A stretch of 6,663 bases of DNA from Deinococcus arboris (GTDB lineage: Bacteria > Deinococcota > Deinococci > Deinococcales > Deinococcaceae). This document shows positions 1 through 5,175 of this stretch, piece after piece. The stretch's first letter is position 1; every line of letters starts with the position of its first letter. A program made the position numbers and the translations under genes. The notes beneath the pieces are model-generated. The model did no database searches, was not told the origin of the DNA, and worked only from the letters and a program-made list of their open reading frames with translations. The stretch covers positions 1-6,663 of the forward strand of contig NZ_WQLB01000065.1 in assembly GCF_009755355.1 (NCBI RefSeq), read 5' to 3'.

Positions 1-445
1 GACGAAGATTTTGACCGCCCTGACCGCCCTCGCCCTGACCGCTGGTGCAGCGTCCGCAGAAACGAGGAGTAGCAGCGGCAGTCTGAACCTCAATTTGGGC
101 AGCAGCGTGACCGGACTGCTGAGCGGCAACGCCCAGAGCACTGAGGGACAGAACAACAATCAGAGCAGTGGCAGTGTGCTCGGCGTGGCGGGCGCAGTGC
201 TCAACGCCGATGTGAACGCCAGTGGGCAGAGCAGCAGCACCGATGACGAGGGCAACAGCTCGAACAGCCAGGGTGAACTGAACCTGGGCCTGGACAGCGC
301 GCTGGGCGCGATTCTGAGCGCCAGTGGCCACAGCTCCAATGGTGAGAATGGCAGCCAGAGCAGCGGCAGCCTCCTGGGTGGTCTGACGAGTGTGCTGAAC
401 CTGGATTTGAATGCCAGTGGCAGCTCGACCCAGACGGGCAACTAA
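1..445 (+). CDS. Secreted low-complexity repeat protein (start codon cut by window edge)
   Basis: Base 1 is G and is followed in frame by ACG AAG ATT TTG, so the most likely start is an ATG whose last base is base 1. This would give a protein of about 148 residues. Residues 1-20 form a Sec signal peptide: Lys3, a Leu/Ala/Thr-rich core, and cleavage after Ala-Ser-Ala. The mature part is almost entirely Ser, Gly, Asn, Leu, Ala, Val, Thr, Gln, Asp and Glu. It has no Phe, Trp, Tyr, Pro, Cys, Met or Lys, and only one Arg, His and Ile each. It consists of four units of 25-34 residues in an A-B-A-B order at residues 28-58, 59-92, 93-123 and 124-148. A units begin xLNLxL and B units contain VLNxDxNASG. 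Each aliphatic block is followed by a polar Ser/Asn/Gly linker. No enzyme motif is visible. A structural or surface role (beta-solenoid or amyloid-like) is inference. A terminator follows the stop codon. Confidence 0.8.
   Translation, partial: TKILTALTALALTAGAASAETRSSSGSLNLNLGSSVTGLLSGNAQSTEGQNNNQSSGSVLGVAGAVLNADVNASGQSSSTDDEGNSSNSQGELNLGLDSALGAILSASGHSSNGENGSQSSGSLLGGLTSVLNLDLNASGSSTQTGN
80..442 (+). repeat. Four in-gene repeat units, order A-B-A-B
   Basis: The units lie at 80-172 (A1), 173-274 (B1), 275-367 (A2) and 368-442 (B2). A1 and A2 are both 31 codons long and match at 14 of 31 residues by eye. B1 and B2 share S-x-L-G at the start and VLNxDxNASG later. At DNA level the junctions repeat CAGAGCAGYGGCAG near 164 and 356. 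The pattern suggests duplication of a two-unit block of about 195 bp, followed by divergence. Confidence 0.8.
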
Positions 446-480
446 TCTCCTGATCAGACGGGTGTGATGACAGACCACGG

Positions 481-504
481 AGCCCCGCTTTGAGCGGGGC
501 TTTC
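481..504 (+). terminator. Rho-independent terminator of the repeat-protein gene
   Basis: A perfect 9-bp stem AGCCCCGCT / AGCGGGGCT with the 3-nt loop TTG is followed by TTTC. It lies 35 bp after the stop at 445, so it should end the first gene's transcript and insulate the DoxX gene. Confidence 0.85.
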
Positions 505-712
505 GCTTGCTGCTTTCAGGCAGAACCGCAGTCACTTGGGCGCACCTGTTCGGGGTGCTCGTGCTGTCCCGCGCGAGTGCGCAGTGTGCAGTTCCCCTCA
601 GCCACTGGGCACACATGAAGGCTTGGTCTAGGGCATGACAGACCCTGTCCTCCATCTAAGCGGCGCTGGGCCGCATAAGACTCTGTATCCAGGCCAACAC
701 AACAGGTCCGGT

Positions 713-717
713 GGAGG
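713..717 (+). promoter_or_regulatory. Ribosome binding site that fixes the DoxX-family start
   Basis: GGAGG lies 5 nt before the ATG at 723. An upstream in-frame GTG at 711 overlaps this site and so is unlikely to be the start. Confidence 0.8.
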
Positions 718-722
718 TCCTT

Positions 723-1331
723 ATGCGTCCAACGTCACCCCCACAAGCACCACCTGTCGGTGTTTCATCCTCGCTCCGTCCTCGTCTTCCGCTCGCTCAT
801 CGCCTCGACCTCCACGAAGCCCGGTTGGTGGGCTGGTGGGCCCTGCATGGCATCACCCTGCTCCGCCTCTCGCTCGGGCTCGTGTTCTTCTGGTTTGGCG
901 CCCAAAAGTTCATCCCCGGTCTCAGCAGCGCCGAAGACCTGGCCACACGCACGATCTCCGTGCTGACCTTCGGGCAGTTGCCCGCAGCGATCAGTCTGCC
1001 CGTCCTCGCGACCTGGGAATGCTTGATCGGCTTAGGGCTCCTGACCGGCCGATATCTCCGTCTGACCCTGCTGCTCCTGTTCGGTCAGATGGCCGGCACC
1101 TTCCTGCCGCTCGTCTTCTTCCCGCACGAAACGTTCAAGTTCGTGCCGCTGGTTCCGAATCTGGAGGGCCAATACATCATCAAGAACCTGGTCCTCATTT
1201 CTGGCGCCTTGGTCGTTGGCGCGTTATCACGCGGTGGCGCCCTTATTGCCGATCCCAAGGCCGCACGTGCCGCTGAGCAGACGCAACGACTGCATGCCCG
1301 CTTTCGCCGCCGGTTCCACCGTGAGCCCTGA
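723..1331 (+). CDS. DoxX-family integral membrane protein
   Basis: This encodes 202 residues starting at the ATG preceded by GGAGG. Residues 1-35 are a Pro/Arg-rich tail, probably cytoplasmic. Four hydrophobic segments follow at about 40-61, 87-108, 112-133 and 150-168, and the protein ends in a basic tail rich in Arg. The segment reading LRLSLGLVFFWFGAQKF in helix 1, WECLIGLGLLTGR at the end of helix 2, and EGQYIIKNLVLIS before helix 4 are typical of DoxX-like proteins. The family was named from a subunit of an archaeal thiosulfate:quinone oxidoreductase. Many bacterial members are of unknown function or are linked to redox stress, so no substrate can be assigned here. The gene stands alone, between a terminator upstream and a convergent gene downstream. 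The family call is fairly sure; the function is open. Confidence 0.85.
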   Translation: MRPTSPPQAPPVGVSSSLRPRLPLAHRLDLHEARLVGWWALHGITLLRLSLGLVFFWFGAQKFIPGLSSAEDLATRTISVLTFGQLPAAISLPVLATWECLIGLGLLTGRYLRLTLLLLFGQMAGTFLPLVFFPHETFKFVPLVPNLEGQYIIKNLVLISGALVVGALSRGGALIADPKAARAAEQTQRLHARFRRRFHREP

Positions 1332-1350
1332 GCACCAGCGCCACTTGACC

Positions 1351-1386
1351 AGAAAGAGCCGCACTGGCCCCAGGGCCAGTGCGGCT
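1351..1386 (-). terminator. Terminator hairpin between convergent genes
   Basis: A perfect 13-bp stem (1357-1369 with 1374-1386) has the 4-nt loop CCAG. Read on the minus strand it is followed by CTTTCT at 1351-1356, so it best serves the ferritin-like gene that ends at 1400. On the plus strand it lies 25 bp after the DoxX stop but has no T-run, so it is at most a weak terminator in that direction. Confidence 0.8.
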
Positions 1387-1399
1387 GAATGGCGCCGGG

Positions 1400-2320
1400 T
1401 TACAGCGCGAGAATCTTGCTGAAGTCGCCGCTGAGGCCGTCGGGGAAGAAGCCACCTTTGACGGCGCCCGGGGCCAGAAACACGATGTTCCCCACCTGAC
1501 GGGGTGTGCGGCTGTAGGCGATGCTGTTGCTGTCGGCCAGCACGATGTTCGCCGCGCCCGCTTCCACGATGCCCTGATCAGTGTCCAGGGCGCCGTCCAC
1601 GCTGTCGCGCAGGTTGCTGATGGCCTGCACTACGTCCGACACCTTGAGGGCCGAGGTCACGTCCGTGTTGCGCTGCTGGTACAGCAGGGTACGGATCATG
1701 CCGGCGTGGTAAGCCTCGACCGCCAGAATGCCGGCTGCATTTTCCAGGTTGCCGCCCGCGCTGGTGTCGGTCAGCAGGCGCGCGGCGCCCTTGTAGGCGC
1801 TGACGCCCACGTCCTCAAAGATAAAGGCGCCGTGCAGGAAGAACAGGTCGTTGGCAAAGGGGTTAAAGCCGGTGATGGCCCCGCCCGACGCCGCCGCGCC
1901 CGCCGCCGCGAAGGCTGGTCCCAGATCCAGGGTGGGCTGCGCTACGGCGCCCAGGCCCAGCACCTTACGAATAATCTTGACGTGGTTCAGTTCGTCAGTG
2001 GCGACTTCGTTGGCGTAGGCAGCCACATCGGCCGAAGCGAACTTCACGCCGTTGCCGTTCTTGCCGGTAAAGCCGGCGGGTAGAATGACCTTGCTGCTGT
2101 TGCCGCCGGCCGCGTCCAGTTCCTGCAAGCGGCCCACGGCCGCCAGGTAAAACGCTGCTTCCAGGTATTCCAGGTTGAGGGCGAAGTTGAAAATGGTGGC
2201 GTCCAGATTGGGCCGGGCGCCCATGCCCATCGCGGGAGCGCAGCCCGCCAGCAGGCCGGTGGCGGCGGTCGCGCCGGCCACGCCAAGGAACTTGCGGCGG
2301 TTGAAGGTAGAGTCAGTCAT
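1400..2320 (-). CDS. Ferritin-like (Ferritin_2) Tat-exported lipoprotein
   Basis: This encodes 306 residues. The ATG at 2320 has GGAGG 6 nt upstream, so the longer in-frame extension to 2425 is rejected. Residues 6-13 (FNRRKFLG) are a twin-arginine signal, and LAGC at 24-27 is a lipobox placing the lipidated Cys at 27. The Ferritin_2 / desiccation-related (plant PCC13-62-like) domain follows. Candidate di-iron ligands are Glu51 or Glu54 (NLEYLE), Glu110 and His113 (DELNH), Glu169 (FEDVG), and Glu202 and His205 (EAYH). These resemble the E, ExxH, E, ExxH layout of four-helix ferritin-like proteins. An Ala/Gly-rich linker sits near 136-150. Members are associated with desiccation or oxidative stress, and metal binding is inferred from the motifs. 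Tat export is consistent with cofactor loading before export. The protein should sit as a lipoprotein in the cell envelope. The gene is monocistronic by its own ribosome site and terminator. Confidence 0.9.
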   Translation of the reverse strand: MTDSTFNRRKFLGVAGATAATGLLAGCAPAMGMGARPNLDATIFNFALNLEYLEAAFYLAAVGRLQELDAAGGNSSKVILPAGFTGKNGNGVKFASADVAAYANEVATDELNHVKIIRKVLGLGAVAQPTLDLGPAFAAAGAAASGGAITGFNPFANDLFFLHGAFIFEDVGVSAYKGAARLLTDTSAGGNLENAAGILAVEAYHAGMIRTLLYQQRNTDVTSALKVSDVVQAISNLRDSVDGALDTDQGIVEAGAANIVLADSNSIAYSRTPRQVGNIVFLAPGAVKGGFFPDGLSGDFSKILAL

Positions 2321-2326
2321 GGTGGT

Positions 2327-2331
2327 CCTCC
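2327..2331 (-). promoter_or_regulatory. Ribosome binding site of the ferritin-like gene
   Basis: On the minus strand GGAGG lies 6 nt before the ATG at 2320. This decides the start over the upstream in-frame codons. Confidence 0.85.
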
Positions 2332-2344
2332 GAGACGGGAAAGA

Positions 2345-2439
2345 GTGCTTGGGGTCGTGGTCGTGCTCCAGCAGCATATGAAGTGCTTCCAGAGCACGCC
2401 CTAAGAAAAGCCTCATCCTTCCCACTCATGACCGAGCAC
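2345..2439. promoter_or_regulatory. Cluster of GTGCTY hexamers with a 7-bp inverted repeat upstream of the ferritin-like gene
   Basis: GTGCTT/C occurs on the plus strand at 2345, 2363 and 2383. Its complement GAGCAC occurs at 2392 and 2434. The pair CGTGCTC (2362-2368) and GAGCACG (2392-2398) forms an inverted repeat centred on 2380, next to CATATG. On the minus strand TATGCT (2378-2373) could be a -10 box, but no good -35 is seen. The cluster could be an operator or a leader hairpin. This is inference from repetition and position only. Confidence 0.35.
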
Positions 2440-2497
2440 CGTGCGAAGGCCGCGTCCCAATGGCAACGGTCGGTCAAGGCGGGCGACGCGACTCAGT

Positions 2498-2751
2498 GGG
2501 CCTCTCGCTGCTTCAAGTTCAATACGGTTCAACTGGACTTCAACTGTGTGGAACCATACTAGAAATTATTCGTCTACAACGCCGTTTTTCTTCTTAGGGT
2601 AAGTTTCTACTCCTACTCTCACTTGAGGCCAAATACAAGTTGTTTGACGATGAGGCCGCTGCCCACGCGTGGATCAGAGACCACGTCACCGTGCATTGAA
2701 CGGCTGGAGACACGCCGCAATGTGGCTCGCCCTGAGTGTGGCGAGAGGCCC
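2498..2751. repeat. 11-bp perfect inverted repeat flanking an AT-rich segment
   Basis: GGGCCTCTCGC at 2498-2508 and GCGAGAGGCCC at 2741-2751 are exact complements about 230 bp apart. I see no flanking target duplication and no transposase between them. It may be the ends of a small decayed element, or it may be chance. Confidence 0.3.
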
Positions 2752-2769
2752 TATGCGCTTTGTCTGCTA

Positions 2770-2976
2770 TCAGGCTGGACTGTCCTGCACGCGTCGGATG
2801 AGGACGCCAGCGACACTGTAGACACAGGGCTGGACAGCGGGGTTCGTGAACCAGAACATCCGGTTGTGCTCACCCTGGACGGCCCGAGCCCGTTCGGCCG
2901 CTTGCGTGACCCACGTGGCTGTGCCTTCAAAGCGGTGTTGCGTGTCATCGGTGAGCGTCAGGGTGAGGGTAGCCAT
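2770..2976 (-). CDS. Small unrecognised protein, leaderless-type start
   Basis: This encodes 68 residues and I do not recognise the family. The N-terminus alternates Thr and Leu (ATLTLTLTDD), as in a beta strand. A middle part rich in Ala, Arg and Glu (about 22-37) could be a short helix. An aromatic patch FWF follows at 41-43, then a Val-rich end. There is no signal peptide and no membrane segment, so it is probably cytoplasmic. A hand count of base composition by codon position gives third > first > second for this frame. That is the expected order for a GC-rich genome, whereas the overlapping plus frame does not show it. A stop codon lies three codons upstream of the ATG, so this is the only ATG start. 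TAAGCT sits exactly 6 nt before the ATG, fitting a leaderless mRNA. Its last 14 coding bases match the 3' end of the C39-like gene upstream. Confidence 0.6.
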   Translation of the reverse strand: MATLTLTLTDDTQHRFEGTATWVTQAAERARAVQGEHNRMFWFTNPAVQPCVYSVAGVLIRRVQDSPA

Positions 2977-2982
2977 TGCTCC

Positions 2983-2988
2983 AGCTTA
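2983..2988 (-). promoter_or_regulatory. Leaderless -10 box (TANNNT) for the small protein gene
   Basis: On the minus strand TAAGCT is followed by GGAGCA and then the ATG at 2976. TANNNT about 6-7 nt before the start codon is the known arrangement for leaderless genes in Deinococcus. The GGAG in between lies only 2 nt from the ATG, too close to act as a normal ribosome site. No clear -35 is seen. Confidence 0.55.
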
Positions 2989-3016
2989 CGCAAGTCGGCG
3001 CGAGGCGCCATGGCCC

Positions 3017-3062
3017 GGCCTCACGGCCGGTGAACACCCCCAGAAACCGTCAGGCCTTTTCT
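3017..3062 (+). terminator. Possible weak plus-strand terminator
   Basis: GGCCTCACGG (3017-3026) pairs with CCGTCAGGCC (3047-3056), with one C-C mismatch and a 20-nt loop, and TTTTCT follows. No convincing plus-strand gene lies upstream, so it may be chance or may stop antisense transcription. Confidence 0.25.
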
Positions 3063-3105
3063 AGGTTGAGCAGGGTCGCGCGCGACACCAATGGGGGGCG
3101 CCGTA

Positions 3106-4167
3106 TCAGGCTGGACTGATAAGGTAAGCCAGACCACCAGAATGCCCCAGCCACGCTTGCTCAAAGGCCTGACGCGGGTAGACCCGGCGGACTTCCGCGT
3201 CGGTGGATGCCGCCGGGTCATGGATCACGGGGTCACCCTGAGAATCAAAGCCCCGAAGGACGACCAGATGCCCGTCACTGCTGGTGACGGGGGCGCCGGG
3301 CAACTCGCCCGCCTGCCAGGCCACACTCAGGATCGGGGCAACGCCGCGGGCCAACTCGTCTTCCGCTGCTTGGAGGTCCAAGAGGCGCGTCAGGTACGCG
3401 CGATACCCGAGTTGGCCGGCGTGGGCTACGTTGAAGGCCCAGTTGCCGGCACCGCCGTACGCTTGGTCGAAGACGGCGGCGGCCGTCTCCGGGACAGAGT
3501 GATCGGTGCCGAGGCTGTGCAGCACCATGCTCAAGCAGGTGGGACTGCACCAGCCGCTGCCACCCTCATGCACCATCTGAGAGCGCTGCGGCAACGCCAG
3601 TTCAGTGCCCCAGTGTTCGGGCCGCCCCAGGCGGGGAACGGTGGCCTGCTGCTGCGCATGGTCCGTCGTACAGAAGGCCAGGAGGCGCAAGGTACTGTCC
3701 TGGCCCGTGAGGTGAACACGATACTGAAAGTGCTCCGCGTGAAACTGTAGACTGAGCGTGTCTGTCAGGACGCGGCCATCCTCGTCTTGCTGGTGATTGA
3801 GGCTGGTCCGCTCAGCGCTGGGGGTCCAGGTGCCGAAAGTCCACCAGCGGGTCCAGTCGCCTGAAGTGCGGCGGACGCGCACGTCCACTGTGCAGGTGCC
3901 GTGTGCGGTGAGGGTGGCATTCCAGGAAGGCAGCAGTTGGTCGAAGGGGAGTGCGGTGAGGGTGGGACTGAGAATGGTGCCCTCCGGGCCATCCACGGTC
4001 AGGCCCTGGGGCGTCTGGGTTACTCCATTGAACTGCGCGCCGGTCCAGGCGGCTGGGGTGTCGTGGATCAGCAGGCGGCTTGGCAGAGGACTCACAGTAC
4101 TGGTCACTGTAAAGGCTTTTGGCGGAGGAACATCGTCATTTTGCTGGTTGCAGATCGTGCTTGCCAT
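3106..4167 (-). CDS. Peptidase C39-like cysteine peptidase with N-terminal beta domain
   Basis: From the ATG at 4167 this encodes 353 residues. Residues about 18-170 form a Thr/Trp-rich beta-type domain (SPTLTALPFDQLLPSWNA, then WTRWWTFGTW). A papain-fold C39-like peptidase follows. RSQM carries the likely oxyanion Gln197, GWCSPT the catalytic Cys207, SSDGH the catalytic His300, and HDPAA the Asp317 that completes the triad. Related proteins are usually exported. Here no signal peptide is visible, and the ATG at 4167 has neither a ribosome site nor a TANNNT box. The frame stays open to 4395, but the part beyond 4290 overlaps the plus-strand gene and does not look like protein. The start is therefore uncertain, and the true N-terminus may be shifted, altered or lost. 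Cleavage of a specific partner cannot be inferred. C39 peptidases of transporters cut bacteriocin leaders, but there is no transporter here. Confidence 0.8.
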   Translation of the reverse strand: MASTICNQQNDDVPPPKAFTVTSTVSPLPSRLLIHDTPAAWTGAQFNGVTQTPQGLTVDGPEGTILSPTLTALPFDQLLPSWNATLTAHGTCTVDVRVRRTSGDWTRWWTFGTWTPSAERTSLNHQQDEDGRVLTDTLSLQFHAEHFQYRVHLTGQDSTLRLLAFCTTDHAQQQATVPRLGRPEHWGTELALPQRSQMVHEGGSGWCSPTCLSMVLHSLGTDHSVPETAAAVFDQAYGGAGNWAFNVAHAGQLGYRAYLTRLLDLQAAEDELARGVAPILSVAWQAGELPGAPVTSSDGHLVVLRGFDSQGDPVIHDPAASTDAEVRRVYPRQAFEQAWLGHSGGLAYLISPA

Positions 4168-4278
4168 CTGCCAGGGTGAGCTGTGTGACCAGTTGGACGA
4201 CGCAACAGTGCAGGAGATACGGGTTCGTGCCCAGCAGGGCGAAGGAATGGAGATGATCTTCGCTAGCGTCACGTCCCT

Positions 4279-4284
4279 TAGCAT
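4279..4284 (+). promoter_or_regulatory. Leaderless -10 box (TANNNT) for the secreted protein gene at 4291
   Basis: TAGCAT is followed by GACCCC (6 nt) and the ATG at 4291. No ribosome site is present, and an in-frame TAG at 4279 rules out an earlier start. The spacing equals that of the small minus-strand gene at 2976. Confidence 0.6.
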
Positions 4285-4290
4285 GACCCC

Positions 4291-4929
4291 ATGCGCCGTT
4301 TCCTGAGCCTGGGCTGTCTCCTCACATCTGTGGCATTCGCTGCCCCTCTCAATTTCAAGGTTGATCCCGCCCGTCCAAGCGACGCGAGAGATCAAGGTGC
4401 GGCTCTTGACCTGCAGTACACGACTCCGGCCTCAAAGGTCGCTCAGCACAGACTGTCAGGGAATCTGAAGACTGGGTTTACCTTGACTTTCCCCACAGCC
4501 CCTGTGAAGGCCACTTCGATGACGCTCCATGACCTCATTGTCCGCAAACAGGATTGTCCGGTATTCAAACAACTGGACGATACTTTTAAGGGCAGCGTTG
4601 CTCAGCTCTATGTTCGGGCAACAAACCCGGCGGACGACAACCAAATTCTCTTGGAGCGCGGCATTACCTCTGGGAAAGAACGCTCAACCTATGAGCGCTT
4701 ATACCTGGTATATGTACGCGATACCGTACGCCTTAAAAATAAGATGGTGTGTCAAATGACCCCCGACAGTACGTTGACGTACCAGTATGACGTGGCCCTA
4801 CGAAGCGGCTGGAACGTGATTGCCGTTCGCTTCTCCGACGATTGGGGTACCCCTTCCGTCTTTACTGTGAGCATGACGAATCTCCCAGCCACGCCGCCTA
4901 CATTTTGGGCGAGTCGGTTGCGGTATTAG
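4291..4929 (+). CDS. Unrecognised secreted protein, two cysteines
   Basis: This encodes 212 residues from the only possible ATG. Residues 1-17 are a Sec signal peptide (Arg2-Arg3, a Leu/Val/Phe core, and Ala-Phe-Ala before the cut), so the mature form begins APLNF. I do not recognise the family. The mature part is about 195 residues and rich in Thr, Asp and beta-favouring residues. It has just two cysteines (89 and 154) that could form one disulfide in the envelope. A motif LRSGWNVIAVRFSDDW near 170-185 could be a conserved core, because a Gly-Trp-Asn turn recurs in other secreted beta proteins. Codons such as AAA, AAT, TTT and ACA are more frequent in the middle than in the flanking genes, which may hint at transfer or fast evolution. 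It is divergent from the C39-like gene, and no terminator is obvious after it. Confidence 0.8.
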   Translation: MRRFLSLGCLLTSVAFAAPLNFKVDPARPSDARDQGAALDLQYTTPASKVAQHRLSGNLKTGFTLTFPTAPVKATSMTLHDLIVRKQDCPVFKQLDDTFKGSVAQLYVRATNPADDNQILLERGITSGKERSTYERLYLVYVRDTVRLKNKMVCQMTPDSTLTYQYDVALRSGWNVIAVRFSDDWGTPSVFTVSMTNLPATPPTFWASRLRY

Positions 4930-4980
4930 ACCTGACGGGAACACTCGCGTAGGAATTGGCCGTAAGGTTGGTGGACATGC

Positions 4981-5124
4981 TGTGAACGCCTGACGCTCCA
5001 TTTGCGCCTCGTTGCGCTGCCGCTGACCTGGCTGATCCATTGCTTGCGGCAAGTCAGATTTGTCTGCTGGAAGCAGGACGGCGATGGGGCTCGACCAGTA
5101 CGTTATGGGTGTGAGGCTCAATAG
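4981..5124 (+). pseudogene. Possible decayed transposase C-terminus (IS4-like)
   Basis: The plus frame here reads CERLTLHLRLVALPLTW, then a basic stretch, then ARPVRYG, and ends in TAG at 5122. The pattern ER-L-x(3)-LRLVAL-x-LTW followed by a basic, Arg-Tyr-Gly tail resembles the C-terminal part of IS4-type DDE transposases as I remember them. There is no start codon, no catalytic region and no terminal repeat, and upstream frames are closed by stops. This is pattern recognition only and could be chance in a GC-rich frame. Confidence 0.25.
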
Positions 5125-5175
5125 ACTTCATGTCATTCGATACTGGGTTCTGGGCTTCATCCCCTTGTTTACGCT

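Larger units (their letters stand above)
2321..2769. other. Gene-free stretch between two minus-strand genes
   Basis: Apart from the hexamer cluster next to the ferritin-like gene, I see no convincing gene in these 449 bp. The part from about 2520 to 2640 is clearly richer in A/T than its surroundings. GGGCCTCTCGC at 2498-2508 is matched by its exact complement at 2741-2751. A plus-strand frame runs to a stop at 3033 through the right part of this stretch, but its base pattern fits the antisense of the small minus gene better. No clear mobile element or RNA gene is seen. Confidence 0.5.
2768..3118. repeat. 15-bp direct repeat at the 3' ends of two minus-strand genes
   Basis: TATCAGGCTGGACTG occurs at 2768-2782 and again at 3104-3118. 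On the minus strand both copies hold the last codons Ser-Pro-Ala and the TGA stop, in the same frame. The pair spans the small gene and the gap behind the C39-like gene. Confidence 0.75.

Noticed and set aside
635..1276. 213-codon plus frame overlapping the DoxX-family gene
   Set aside because: Pro/Arg/Ser-rich shadow in another frame. The overlapping frame has four clean membrane helices and a ribosome site.
1379..2083. 234-codon plus frame opposite the ferritin-like gene
   Set aside because: Antisense shadow of a gene with clear Tat, lipobox and metal-ligand motifs. Its Val/Ala/Gly/His-rich composition is typical of such shadows.
2623..3033. 136-codon plus frame across the small minus gene
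   Set aside because: Its first codon position is more GC-rich than its third, the wrong order for this genome type. It starts with TTG and has no ribosome site. The minus frame fits better.
3075..3086. Perfect palindrome GTCGCGCGCGAC
   Set aside because: Too GC-rich and isolated to call an operator, and no loop for a terminator. Likely chance in GC-rich DNA.
3091..3750. 219-codon plus frame opposite the C39-like gene
   Set aside because: Antisense shadow. The minus frame carries the catalytic Gln, Cys, His and Asp motifs in the right order.
4130..4300. Minus-strand frame reading HSFALLGTNPYLLH with typical codons, ending in TGA
   Set aside because: No start codon and no recognised family. 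Kept only as a hint in the finding on the C39 N-terminus.
4798..5121. 107-codon minus frame over the end of the gene at 4291
   Set aside because: Overlaps a signal-peptide-bearing gene, has no ribosome site, and its composition is not protein-like.
5128..5144. Half match to the Deinococcus radiation/desiccation response motif (TCATGTCATT)
   Set aside because: Only the left half of the 17-bp palindrome fits; the right half is absent.
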